Shown in pieces: positions 54,085-64,000 of a stretch of 64,000 bases of DNA. Position 1 is the stretch's first letter. Every line of letters starts with the position of its first letter. Made by a program: the position numbers and the translations under genes. The stretch spans positions 16,108-80,107 of the forward strand of contig JAANAU010000016.1 of NCBI GenBank assembly GCA_011089965.1. The letters are read 5' to 3'. The stretch comes from Magnetococcales bacterium. GTDB taxonomy: Bacteria; Pseudomonadota; Magnetococcia; Magnetococcales; Magnetaquicoccaceae. The notes below the pieces were generated by a model that searched no databases, was not told where the DNA came from, and saw only the letters and a list, made by a program, of their open reading frames with translations.

Positions 54085-54461
54085 GAATCACTCCCATCCG
54101 CACGGCGGAAATGCCGGGCAAGCAGATCACGCAGATTGCAACTCAAGGCTTCGTTGACCGTCTGCCCGGCCAGAGGTTTGGCAATGACCACACAATCCAG
54201 TCCCGGGGTGAGCCTGCCTTGATGCACTCGGAAGGTCTCCCGTATGACCCGTTTCACACGGTTGCGTTGTACGGCATTGCCGACCTTTTTGCTGACCGTC
54301 ACACCAAGTCGCACTGCGGATTGTGCGGTCTGGAACGTCAAGACCACAAAAAAAGCCGAGGATCCGCGTCGTCCACGGGACGAAACCAGTTGGAACTCCC
54401 GCGCATTCCGCAGCCGGGCTGACTTTGGAAACCGAAAATCCGCGCGTGGGGTTGAGGTCAT
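54039..54461 (-). CDS. rnpA: ribonuclease P protein component
   Basis: 140 residues from ATG 54461, which overlaps the rpmH stop (ATGA). [37 protein letters not shown] (RNR motif) and VRETFR-like [10 protein letters not shown] identify RnpA. It binds the catalytic RNA of RNase P in tRNA 5' maturation. The frame stays open well upstream over rpmH but that part is not coding. Confidence 0.96.
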   Translation of the reverse strand: MTSTPRADFRFPKSARLRNAREFQLVSSRGRRGSSAFFVVLTFQTAQSAVRLGVTVSKKVGNAVQRNRVKRVIRETFRVHQGRLTPGLDCVVIAKPLAGQTVNEALSCNLRDLLARHFRRADGSDSCVISCSASSVCING

Positions 54462-54592
54462 GGAATCAGTTTGCGACGTCCCTTGGCGCGGCGACGGGAG
54501 AGCACGGCGCGTCCATCGTGAGTAGCCATGCGCGCACGAAATCCATGGGTGCGATTGCGGCGGATTTTGCTGGGCTGAAAGGGTCTTTTCAC
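54458..54592 (-). CDS. rpmH: 50S ribosomal protein L34
   Basis: 44 residues read from a GTG start at 54592: [20 protein letters not shown], then [20 protein letters not shown]. Sequence and length fit L34. AAGGA lies 9 bp upstream of the GTG. Its stop overlaps the rnpA start. This small gene is easily missed because its start is not ATG. Confidence 0.97.
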   Translation of the reverse strand: MKRPFQPSKIRRNRTHGFRARMATHDGRAVLSRRRAKGRRKLIP

Positions 54593-54639
54593 GGTGCTGC
54601 ATCCTTTTTGGACATGAATTGGTTTGGAATGAACCAGTC

Positions 54640-54668
54640 ATTATCCGTTTTTTTTCACGTTTGGTCAA
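54640..54668 (-). promoter_or_regulatory. strong sigma-70 promoter of the rpmH operon
   Basis: On the minus strand: TTGACC (54668-54663), 17-bp spacer, GATAAT (54645-54640). Five of six matches at each box. Transcription would start about 40 bp before the rpmH GTG. Confidence 0.8.
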
Positions 54669-54709
54669 GCACTCCAATTCAGGGGGGTGTCATTTGACGT
54701 TCGTCAGGA

Positions 54710-54905
54710 GAGGCTGTTTGGTGATTCCTGAGCCATTTCCAGGTATCCAATGATTGAAAAAAAAGAGGTGGTCTGGGGGATTCATCCCCCAGGGTTTCAA
54801 TATTTTCATGGTTCCATGGTTAAAAAAAATAACTTGTAAATATTTTTTGTTTGAAAGGATTTAAAAGATTAAAGTCCCAGGGGTTTCACCCCTGGACCCG
54901 TGATG
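54710..54905 (-). repeat. dispersed element, copy 11 (lacks the CCAGGGGGG hairpin)
   Basis: Reverse orientation. Starts with the extended end GAGAGGCTGTTTGGTGATTC, then ATCCAATGATTGAAAAAA, CTGGGGGATTCATCCCCCAG, AT-rich core and the CCAGGGGT hairpin, then stops at GGACCCGTGATG. The third hairpin is missing. Confidence 0.88.
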
Positions 54906-55103
54906 GCAGGTCCGTTCGTCTGGCAGCTCGCGCGGCATGCCATGTCATCACCCCGGATCAGGTGGATTGATTTCAAGAAGGAGTCCTGATGATGCTCCCT
55001 TGCGTGAATCCATGGGTTTGGTTTAATGTAACCTGTTGTTTCAGGCAAATTGAATGTGGTCTGAAGCACCGCTCTGTCATTATATAAGAAGGAGTATCCA
55101 TTG

Positions 55104-55463
55104 ATGCATGTCAGCTTCCGTATCCGTCAACTGACCTTGGCTGCAACCCTGGCCTTCTCTTTGACCACGATCACCCCGACCCCGGCGGTTGCCGATGGGG
55201 GGGCTGTGGCTGCTGCCGTGGGTGCGGCGTTTGCCGGTCTGATCATCGGTTCGGCCACAGAACACCAACTGCATGCCACGCATCCGGTGTATGCCTATCC
55301 GACCGTGGTGCAACCGGTGGCTTCGGCTGCCATGGCTCCGGTCACATTGGCCCGGGTGGCTCCGGTAACGGTCAGCTATACCGTGCCCACCGTGTTGTAT
55401 GCCGCACCTGTGGTGCATGCGGCTCCGGCTTCTGTCATCTACATCCCGGTGGCTTCCAGGTAA
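55104..55463 (+). CDS. exported glycine-zipper protein
   Basis: 119 residues from ATG 55104 (AAGGAG 9 bp upstream; a TTG one codon earlier is also in frame). Signal sequence [21 protein letters not shown], then a small-residue helix ([19 protein letters not shown]) of glycine-zipper type, then a repetitive Val/Pro/Ala/Tyr tail ([20 protein letters not shown]). Function unknown; such proteins can sit in the outer membrane or form pores. The epimerase starts 10 bp later. Confidence 0.65.
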   Translation: MHVSFRIRQLTLAATLAFSLTTITPTPAVADGGAVAAAVGAAFAGLIIGSATEHQLHATHPVYAYPTVVQPVASAAMAPVTLARVAPVTVSYTVPTVLYAAPVVHAAPASVIYIPVASR

Positions 55464-55473
55464 GCGATCCAGC

Positions 55474-56550
55474 ATGAGCATTGCCATTGTCACCGGATCT
55501 GCTGGATTGATTGGTGCGGAGACGGTTCGTTTCCTGTCGGCCAAGGGGTTGACCGTACACGGCATCGACAACAATATGCGCCGCACCTTTTTTGGTGCCC
55601 GGGCCTGCACGGATTGGGCGCGGCAGCAGCTGGAACAGCAGATTCCAGGATATTGCCATCACGCCCTGGACATCCGCGACACGGTTGCCATTCCGCAGCT
55701 TTTTGCCCGGTATGGCGCGGATATTCAACTGATCGTCCATGCCGCTGCCCAACCCTCCCACGATTGGGCAGCACTGGATCCGACCGTGGATTTCACCATC
55801 AACGCCAATGGCACCCTGAACCTGCTGGAGGCCATGCGTCACCACGCACCGCAGGCGGTGTTCATTCACTGTAGCACCAACAAGGTCTATGGTGATCAAC
55901 CCAACCGGCTCCCCCTGATTGAGTTGCCCAGCCGCTGGGAGCTGGATCCTGCCCATCCCTGGGCCGCAGATGGCATTGATGAAACCCTCTCCATCGATCA
56001 TTGCACCCACAGCCTGTTCGGGGTCTCCAAGGTGGCCGGGGATCTGCTGGTGCAGGAGTATGGACGCTATTTCGGACTGCGCACCGGCAGTTTTCGCGGC
56101 GGTTGTCTCACCGGTCCCGGTCACTCTGGTGCCCCCTTGCATGGGTTTTTGTCCTATCTGATGCAGTGCGCCGTCACCGGGACGCCCTACACGGTGTTGG
56201 GTTACAAAGGCAAACAGGTGCGCGACAACATCCATGCTTATGATCTGGTCAACGCATTTTGGCATTTTTTTCAGACGCCGAAAGTGGCAGCGGTCTACAA
56301 TATTGGCGGCTCACGTCACTCCAACTGTTCCATGCTCGAAGCCATTTCCCTGTGCGAAGAGCTGACCGGACGCCCCATGTGCTGGAACTATCAGGAACAA
56401 AACCGCATCGGCGATCACATCTGGTGGATCAGCAGCGTCAACCGCTTCCGTCAGGATTTTCCCCAGTGGGAATACACCTATGACATCCGCGCCATCCTGA
56501 CCGAAATCCGCGATGCTTTGCAAGAGAGGGTTTTGGGGAGGTCGTTCTGA
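55474..56550 (+). CDS. NAD-dependent epimerase, CDP-paratose/tyvelose 2-epimerase-like
   Basis: 358 residues from ATG 55474. [54 protein letters not shown], YxxxK-type [20 protein letters not shown] (Phe in the usual Tyr place in this alignment), and [21 protein letters not shown] fit the tyvelose-epimerase group of extended SDRs. It would change a C2 sugar stereocentre on a nucleotide sugar. The replaced catalytic Tyr deserves checking. It may supply the glycan locus at 20589-25253. Confidence 0.85.
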   Translation: MSIAIVTGSAGLIGAETVRFLSAKGLTVHGIDNNMRRTFFGARACTDWARQQLEQQIPGYCHHALDIRDTVAIPQLFARYGADIQLIVHAAAQPSHDWAALDPTVDFTINANGTLNLLEAMRHHAPQAVFIHCSTNKVYGDQPNRLPLIELPSRWELDPAHPWAADGIDETLSIDHCTHSLFGVSKVAGDLLVQEYGRYFGLRTGSFRGGCLTGPGHSGAPLHGFLSYLMQCAVTGTPYTVLGYKGKQVRDNIHAYDLVNAFWHFFQTPKVAAVYNIGGSRHSNCSMLEAISLCEELTGRPMCWNYQEQNRIGDHIWWISSVNRFRQDFPQWEYTYDIRAILTEIRDALQERVLGRSF

Positions 56551-56553
56551 AGA

Positions 56554-56720
56554 TCAGGGCCTTTTGATCAGATCGTACAACAGCGTGAGTTCGCGATGAT
56601 CCGGCGTCAGGTCAAACGATTCAGCCGGGATGTCCAACTGGACCAGGAAAAGGATTGCATCCAACCCTTCCGGACGTTGGCGGATGCCTGAGAGGTGTAT
56701 CTGTCGGGAGTGAAGACGCC

Positions 56721-56721
<1 letters not shown>
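56554..56721 (-). pseudogene. gene fragment cut by the dispersed element
   Basis: 55 open codons on the minus strand ending in TGA (56554-56556), with a coding look: IRQRPEGLDAILFLVQLDIP and LTPDHRELTLLYDLIKRP. No start codon is in frame; the frame meets copy 12 of the repeat at 56721 and stops within it. It looks like the C terminus of a gene truncated by insertion or recombination at the repeat. Family not recognised. Confidence 0.4.
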
Positions 56722-59144
<2,423 letters not shown>

Positions 59145-59160
59145 TTTTGATGAAATGGCG

Positions 59161-59193
59161 CTCGGGTATGGCGGCATTGGATCCGTACCCGAG
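59161..59193 (+). terminator. hairpin after katG
   Basis: Perfect 8-bp arms CTCGGGTA/TACCCGAG with a 17-base loop, 17 bp after the katG stop. No T-run follows, so its strength is uncertain. The rest of 59194-59406 shows nothing. Confidence 0.45.
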
Positions 59194-59406
59194 TGCCGAA
59201 AAAACGAACAGGGGAGTAACCGCCAATTTCTCCACAGGGTTCCCGGCTTTGGCTGCATGATGCACGATACCCCCACCGGTTCACTTTTTCCAGGAGGGTG
59301 TCGAGATGGAGCATCGGATGCGGATGCGTCGGTACGGCAAGGCATATTGGCTGGGCCACATTGTGGCGTGCGATCAGGATGGAGTTTTTGATACGTTTTG
59401 GTAGGG

Positions 59407-60708
59407 TCATGTATTTTTCCACGTTTCCAAAGCATGCAGTGCCCGTTTGGCCATCAGCGGTTTGCGGTCGATTTTGCGGCATCGGTCGGTGAGGGGTGGC
59501 AGCAGGCCGAAGGTGATGTTCATGGGTTGGAAAGCGTCCGGGTTGCCGGCGGTGACGTGGCGCAGCAAGGCGCCGTGGGCGGTTTCTGCCGGGGGGGTGG
59601 GCGGCAGTGAGCCGTGTTGGATCTGGTGGGCGGCAAACAGGCCGGCCAGCAAACCACAGGCTGCTGACTCCACATATCCTTCCACGCCTGTGATCTGACC
59701 GGCCATGAAGATCTCCGGTCGGTTTTTGATGCGCAAATGGTCATCCAGAACCTTGGGGCCATTGATATAGGTGTTGCGATGAATGGCCCCCAGTCGGGCA
59801 AATTCCGCCTGTTCCAGGCCGGGAATGGTACGGAAGATCCGTTTCTGTTCTGGCCAGGTCAATTTGGTTTGGAATCCCACCAGATTCCACAAGGTGCCCA
59901 GGGTGTTGTCCTGTCGCAGTTGCACCACGGCATGGGGGGTGGTGTTGTTTTGATGTGGATTGTTCAGTCCGACAGGTTTCATGGGTCCGAAACGCAAGGT
60001 GTCCACTCCGCGTGCTGCCATCACTTCGATGGGCAGGCACCCCTCGAAGAAGATGGGTTTTTCAAACGGGCGACAGGGCACCTGTTCGGCCTGGAGCAAG
60101 GCGGCGATGAAGGTGTGGTACTGTTCGGCGGTCAGTGGGCAATTGATATAATCATCTCCCCCTTTGTTGTAGCGGGATTGACGAAAGGCTTGATTGAAAT
60201 CAATCGATTCCAGGGTGACAATCGGGGCCAGGGAGTCATAGAAATAGAGCTGATCCGTACCCACCAGCGGGGCGAGTTGGGCGGCCAGGCCATCCGAGGT
60301 CAAGGGGCCGGTGGCGATCAGGGTGCAGCCTGATTCCGGGATGCTGGTGATCTCTTCACGGATCAGGGTGATGTTGGGGTGGCGGGTCAGACGGTTGGTG
60401 ATCCATTGGGCAAAGCCGGTGCGATCTGCGGCCAATGCGCCTCCTGCGGGGGTGCGGTTGGCATCTGCTGCGGCCAGAATCAGGCTGTCGAGTTGGCGCA
60501 TCTCCTGGTGCAGCAGGCCCACGGCATTGTGTTGCCAGTCATCGGCGCGCAGGGAGTTTGAGCAGACCAGTTCGGCGCACAGGTCTGTGGTATGGGCAGG
60601 GGAAAAGCGGTGCGGACGCATTTCATACAGTTGGACCGTCACCCCGCGCTGGGCCAGTTGCCAGGCAGCCTCGGATCCAGCCAACCCTGCTCCAATGATG
60701 CGGACCAT
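59407..60708 (-). CDS. trmFO: methylenetetrahydrofolate-tRNA-(uracil-5-)-methyltransferase TrmFO
   Basis: 433 residues from ATG 60708 (GGGAGG nine bases upstream). FAD-binding [83 protein letters not shown] (with catalytic cysteine region), and the C-terminal [19 protein letters not shown] identify TrmFO. It forms m5U54 in tRNA using folate, in place of SAM-dependent TrmA. Confidence 0.97.
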   Translation of the reverse strand: MVRIIGAGLAGSEAAWQLAQRGVTVQLYEMRPHRFSPAHTTDLCAELVCSNSLRADDWQHNAVGLLHQEMRQLDSLILAAADANRTPAGGALAADRTGFAQWITNRLTRHPNITLIREEITSIPESGCTLIATGPLTSDGLAAQLAPLVGTDQLYFYDSLAPIVTLESIDFNQAFRQSRYNKGGDDYINCPLTAEQYHTFIAALLQAEQVPCRPFEKPIFFEGCLPIEVMAARGVDTLRFGPMKPVGLNNPHQNNTTPHAVVQLRQDNTLGTLWNLVGFQTKLTWPEQKRIFRTIPGLEQAEFARLGAIHRNTYINGPKVLDDHLRIKNRPEIFMAGQITGVEGYVESAACGLLAGLFAAHQIQHGSLPPTPPAETAHGALLRHVTAGNPDAFQPMNITFGLLPPLTDRCRKIDRKPLMAKRALHALETWKNT

Positions 60709-60746
60709 GGATCTCATCCTCCCTGAAATTGAGTGATGCATAAAAC

Positions 60747-60936
60747 TATTGAAAAAAAGAGGGGGTCTGGGGGATTCATCCCCCAGGGTTTTAATGTTTT
60801 CATGTTTTCAATGTTTAGAAAAAAAACAAATTTTAAATATTTTTTGTTTAAAAGATTAAAAGATTAAAAAATTAAAGTCCCAGGGGCGTTGCCCCTGGAC
60901 CCCACCAGGGGGGTAACCCCCCTGGACCCCTGATAG
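60747..60936 (-). repeat. dispersed triple-hairpin element, copy 13 (full)
   Basis: Reverse orientation between trmFO start and uvrD end. Second hairpin is the GGGGCGTTGCCCC variant. Core with AAAAGATT units (three near-copies). Ends CCCCTGATAGG. Confidence 0.92.
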
Positions 60937-60959
60937 GTTGTCTTGAACTCCTGTTTTGA

Positions 60960-62939
60960 TCAAAACCTCCGTCTTGGCCTCGGAATCCCTACCCCGCGCC
61001 GCGCCGTGATCACGGTTTCACGCTTGCGAATGGTCCCGGTGGGAATCTCTTTGAGAAAACGAGAAACAATCACCGGCTCCAACCGCTGAAACATGCGTCG
61101 TACCCGGGCGTGACTCAAAAACAATCGTTCCCTGGCCCGGGTCATGCCCACATAAGTCAAACGCCGCTCCTCTTCCACAGCCGCCTGACCCCCTTCATCC
61201 ACCGCCATTTTATGGGGCAATAACCCCTCCTCCAAACCCACCAGAAATACCACCGGAAACTCCAAACCCTTGGCAGCATGCAAGGTGGAAATCACCACCC
61301 GACTGACCCCATCCTCCCGTTGTTCGGTGCCGGGAGGATCGGCCTCCAACGCAGCCCGTTCCAGAAAAGCCCCCAGATCATCCACCTGGGACAAAAACAC
61401 CCGCAACTCCCGCAGATTCTCCCGCATATCGGCGCGTCGTTCCTCCAACTCCAACGCCTCCATGTAACCCGACTCCTCCAACAGTCGATCCAAAACCTCA
61501 ACCGGATGAGCCACTTCCAACAATGCATGCGCCCGATCCACCAGATCAACAAATTTCTGCAACTGCCCCAAAGCCGCCGGACCCAACCCCCTGGTCTCCA
61601 ACACACGCCGTGCCCCGTCCATCAAGGAACCACCGGCAGCAGCCCTCTGGATCTCCTCCAATGCCTTTGGCCCCAGTTTGCGACTCGGGACATTGATGAT
61701 GCGATCAAACGCCAGATCATCCCGCATGGAATGGGCCAGACGCAAATAACTGACCGCATCCTTGATTTCCGCCCGATCCATGAAACGCAAACCACCGCTC
61801 ACACGATACGGTATGCCGAATTCATGAAACGCCTGCTCAAACAGTCGGGTTTGACTGGAGGTGCGCACCAGAACCGCCATATCGTGAAATGATTGGCCCG
61901 GAACCAGGCGCATGATCTCCCGGGTCACATAACGGGCCTCATCTTCGCCATCCTCGGCCACATACAGTTCCAGCAGGGCGCCTTCCTGTCCGGAGGTCCA
62001 CAAGGTCTTGCCCTTGCGTCCGATATTGTGATCGATCAAACCACCGGAGGCCCGCAGGATGTTGCCGGACGAGCGATAGTTCTGCTCCAGCCGGATCACG
62101 CGGGCATTCGGGAAATCCTCCTCGAATTTCAAGATATTGTCCAAACGGGCACCGCGCCAGCTATAGATCAGTTGATCGTCATCCCCCACCACGCACAACG
62201 CACCATCCACAGCCAGCCGACGCATCCAGTCGTATTGCACCTTGTTGGCATCCTGATACTCATCCACCAACAGGTGACGAAACCGACGCTGATATCCGGT
62301 CAGCAGTTCGGGAGCGCGATCCCAGAGTTTCAGGCAGTTGGAGAGCAGATCGCCAAAATCCATGGCATTCATGCGGCGCAACTCATCCTGATAGGCGGCA
62401 TAGAAATCGCTGAGGCGTTGCAGCTCACGGGAGGAACGCAGACGGGTGGTGGCCAGATCTTCCGGTCCCAGACCGTCATCCTTCCAGCGTCCAATCGAGG
62501 AGGCCAGACGCTTGTAGGTCCAATAGGGATCGACAAATCCCATCTGTTCGCTCAGTCGTTTGATCAGTCGTTGCTGGTCGCCCGAGTCGAGAATGACAAA
62601 GTTGGGATCGAATCCCAACACCTCGGCATGGGTGCGCAGGAATCGTGCCCCCATGCCGTGAAAGGTGCCGATCCACATGCGTCGGGCCACCGATTCATCC
62701 ATGCGCAACAGTTCGGTGATGCGGGTGCGCATTTCCAAAGCGGCCTTGTTGGTGAAGGTCACAGCCATGATCTCCCCCACCCCGGCCTCGCCCTGATGGA
62801 TCAAGCGGGCCAGACGGCGTGTCAACACCCGGGTTTTCCCGGATCCGGCCCCGGCCAGCACCATCAAGGCCGTATCCGTGGCCAGCACGGCCTGTTGTTG
62901 TGGTTCGTTGAGGTTGTCCAGCAGATTCAACGGATTCAT
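60960..62939 (-). CDS. uvrD: UvrD/PcrA-type DNA helicase, short C terminus
   Basis: 659 residues. Superfamily 1A helicase with LNEPQQQAV (Q motif), Walker A AGAGSGKTRVLT, TFTNKAALEMR, LLVDEYQDANKVQYD, GDDDQLIYSWRGA, RLEQNYRSSGNIL, VVISTLHAAKGLEFPVVF and YVGMTRARERLFLSH. The protein ends about 50 residues after the last motif, at ARRGVGIPRPRRRF, without the long C-terminal extension and Tudor-like domain that PcrA/UvrD normally have (usual length about 720). It unwinds DNA in repair; RNA polymerase contact by the tail may be lost. Confidence 0.94.
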   Translation of the reverse strand: MNPLNLLDNLNEPQQQAVLATDTALMVLAGAGSGKTRVLTRRLARLIHQGEAGVGEIMAVTFTNKAALEMRTRITELLRMDESVARRMWIGTFHGMGARFLRTHAEVLGFDPNFVILDSGDQQRLIKRLSEQMGFVDPYWTYKRLASSIGRWKDDGLGPEDLATTRLRSSRELQRLSDFYAAYQDELRRMNAMDFGDLLSNCLKLWDRAPELLTGYQRRFRHLLVDEYQDANKVQYDWMRRLAVDGALCVVGDDDQLIYSWRGARLDNILKFEEDFPNARVIRLEQNYRSSGNILRASGGLIDHNIGRKGKTLWTSGQEGALLELYVAEDGEDEARYVTREIMRLVPGQSFHDMAVLVRTSSQTRLFEQAFHEFGIPYRVSGGLRFMDRAEIKDAVSYLRLAHSMRDDLAFDRIINVPSRKLGPKALEEIQRAAAGGSLMDGARRVLETRGLGPAALGQLQKFVDLVDRAHALLEVAHPVEVLDRLLEESGYMEALELEERRADMRENLRELRVFLSQVDDLGAFLERAALEADPPGTEQREDGVSRVVISTLHAAKGLEFPVVFLVGLEEGLLPHKMAVDEGGQAAVEEERRLTYVGMTRARERLFLSHARVRRMFQRLEPVIVSRFLKEIPTGTIRKRETVITARRGVGIPRPRRRF

Positions 62940-63061
62940 TTTTCACCCGCTACAAACCGGTTATGTCTCATCGGCTTCAACCGATAGATATGGCAAGCGC
63001 CTTTGCTCTCTCTTTGGAATAAATAACACCTATTCAACTCGTGCGCCAAGGATCTTGAGCC

Positions 63062-63403
63062 ATGATGATCGTCACATCTCCTGCTGCCGTTGTTCCCGCA
63101 TCTGCCAACCGTGCCGAGGTTTCCGTTGCGCGTGACGGGTCAGCGCCCGGATTCGGAGCGGATTATCGTTTGGATTTTTCCAATGAGGGGTTGGCCTTGG
63201 CCAACAGTGCCACCGGCATTGCCGAATCCAAGATGCGCAATGTTTTGACGCGGATTTTGCTGGAAAATCTGTTTGGCATGGAGGCCGGTTCCAACCCGCA
63301 CAAACCGGATACCACCCAAGAGGAGATGGTGCGCGAAGTGGTGGCCGAACCGATTCTTACCGAGCAGTTGCAACGCATGGCCAGTCTGGCGGTCACAGCC
63401 TGA
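63062..63403 (+). CDS. hypothetical protein
   Basis: 113 residues; two ATGs in tandem at 63062 and 63065, AAGGAT about 9 bp upstream. No signal peptide or membrane helix. N terminus looks disordered; a helix IAESKMRNVLTRILLENLFG and a second (EEMVREVVAEPILTEQLQRM) follow. I do not recognise the family. Divergent from uvrD; its stop is one base into the extended end of dispersed copy 14. Confidence 0.6.
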   Translation: MMIVTSPAAVVPASANRAEVSVARDGSAPGFGADYRLDFSNEGLALANSATGIAESKMRNVLTRILLENLFGMEAGSNPHKPDTTQEEMVREVVAEPILTEQLQRMASLAVTA

Positions 63404-63546
63404 GAGGCTGTTGGGTGATTCCTGAGCCGGGCATGAATATCCAATGATTGAAAGAAAAGAGGGGGTCTGGGGGATTCATCCCCCAGGGTTTTAATGGTTT
63501 ATTAAAAAAATAAAGTCCAATAAATTTCACCCCTAGCCCCCTGATG
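63402..63546 (-). repeat. dispersed element, copy 14 (degenerate)
   Basis: Reverse orientation. Starts with the full extended end GAGAGGCTGTTGGGTGATTC, CTGAGCCGGGCATGAATATC, then CAATGATTGAAAGAAAAGAG and CTGGGGGATTCATCCCCCAG. After a short core the second hairpin has decayed (TTTCACCCCTAGCCCCCTGATG). The remaining stretch to 63709 shows nothing. Confidence 0.85.
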
Positions 63547-63709
63547 CAGGTGTAAGGACTCTTTACGAATTATATCAGAATCACCAGACAACCTTTGGCG
63601 AAATTCGGTACAACTCAAGGTGGTTTTGAACTTCTGGGCTGCTTGGCAACTCCAAGGATTGGAAAAAGCTTTTGAGATACGTTTCGTAAAGTTATTAAAT
63701 AAATAAATT

Positions 63710-64000
63710 TTAAAGAATGTCCTGTTTATTGCCTTTGGCCTTGGCAACCCATTTTGCGATGGTCGGTTCGTTGCGATCCTCGAACTTTTGAATAAGCATG
63801 TCATATTGTTCAATGGCTGGCTGCGGCATGCCAAGCTTGTAAAGAGCGACGCCCTTGTAGAACATGGCCCTGGCCACCAGCTCTGCGATGGTCGGTTCGT
63901 CATGATCCTGAAATTTCTGAATGAGCCTGTCATAGGATTCGATGGCTGCCTGGGACATGCCAAGTTCGCCAAGTGTGGCACCCTTGTTGAACATGGCCCA
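63710..64000 (-). CDS. TPR-repeat protein, partial (3' part)
   Basis: Enters from the right edge; at least 96 codons are visible, ending with TAA at 63710-63712. Two repeat units of about 44 residues: MFNKGATLGELGMSQAAIES YDRLIQKF, and MFYKGVALYKLGMPQPAIEQ YDMLIQKF, each followed by a DEPTIAELVARA-type linker. This is the TPR variant (nKG-LgxLg-AI-YD-li-kF) found in proteins with long helical arrays. The remainder lies beyond the window; no function can be given. Confidence 0.75.
   Translation of the reverse strand, partial: WAMFNKGATLGELGMSQAAIESYDRLIQKFQDHDEPTIAELVARAMFYKGVALYKLGMPQPAIEQYDMLIQKFEDRNEPTIAKWVAKAKGNKQDIL

Larger units (their letters stand above)
54593..55103. other. intergenic region between rpmH and the glycine-zipper gene
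   Basis: 511 bases without a gene. It holds the rpmH promoter and dispersed repeat copy 11. In many proteobacteria dnaA and the origin lie near rpmH, but no dnaA gene or cluster of DnaA boxes was seen here. Confidence 0.6.

Noticed and set aside
54593..55103. Replication origin next to rpmH
   Set aside because: The rpmH-rnpA-yidD-yidC-mnmE block often lies near oriC, but there is no dnaA, no AT-rich unwinding element with clustered DnaA boxes, and only one perfect box 2 kb away at 56944.

Overview
The window reads as one stretch of a Gram-negative, proteobacterium-like chromosome. Evidence: the rpmH-rnpA-yidD-yidC-mnmE block, an FtsB homologue, a TpsB outer-membrane transporter, several lipoproteins, PyrE and PlsY, and haem synthesis by the C5 route (hemA/hemL) together with TrmFO. 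This gene mix and the very frequent GC-palindromic intergenic repeats would suit a deep-branching alphaproteobacterial or Magnetococcus-like lineage. That placement is inference; no rRNA or magnetosome gene is present to settle it.

Layout. 1-892: 5' part of a TpsB transporter, cut by the window edge. 1350-4891: hybrid histidine kinase coupled to a PAP2 phosphatase, then a small exported protein. 5301-12648: two leftward groups, topA plus an LTA-synthase-like enzyme, and a DctP-like binding protein, plsY and dprA. 12782-15576: ssb, anmK and a metallophosphoesterase. 15640-20067: hemL, then hemA-prfA plus an exported protein. 20269-20463: tRNA-Pro and tRNA-Arg. 20589-25253: a sugar-nucleotide and glycosyltransferase group (rfbA, rfbB, epimerase, GT). 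25555-29192: M23 endopeptidase, prmC, DUF3592 protein. 29486-34914: metH, an exported protein, pyrE and ftsB. 35139-38337: an accessory island with a Mu-like flavour (CI/S24-like repressor, Gam, Mor, a DUF1804-like protein) interrupted by an unusual Rossmann-chemoreceptor fusion. 38637-39721: two overlapping lipoprotein genes, the second with a collagen-like tail. 40014-41772: an ATPase/DUF4276 pair resembling a two-gene defence module. 41838-47402: a FecR-TPR-barrel protein convergent with a CHASE2 adenylate cyclase. 47399-54592: rsmB, rpe, htpX, then mnmE, yidC, yidD, rnpA, rpmH. 55104-59144: glycine-zipper protein, epimerase, katG. 59407-64000: trmFO, a UvrD-type helicase, a hypothetical protein, and the end of a TPR protein.

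Two organisational features stand out. First, many neighbouring genes overlap by exactly four bases (ATGA or TTGA), including pairs with no obvious shared function, which suggests pervasive translational coupling. Second, the spaces between transcription units carry at least 14 copies of one dispersed element of about 120-270 bp. A full copy has three GC-rich hairpins around an AT-rich core that often contains an 8-9 bp tandem repeat of variable copy number. The element never lies inside an overlapping gene pair, usually sits at a gene 3' end, and in one case supplies the stop codon.

The strongest candidates for new biology are the dispersed element, the Rossmann-chemoreceptor fusion, the ATPase/DUF4276 pair, and the pared-down Mu regulatory island whose repressor lacks the expected catalytic serine. 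All calls come from reading the sequence; no database search was run.
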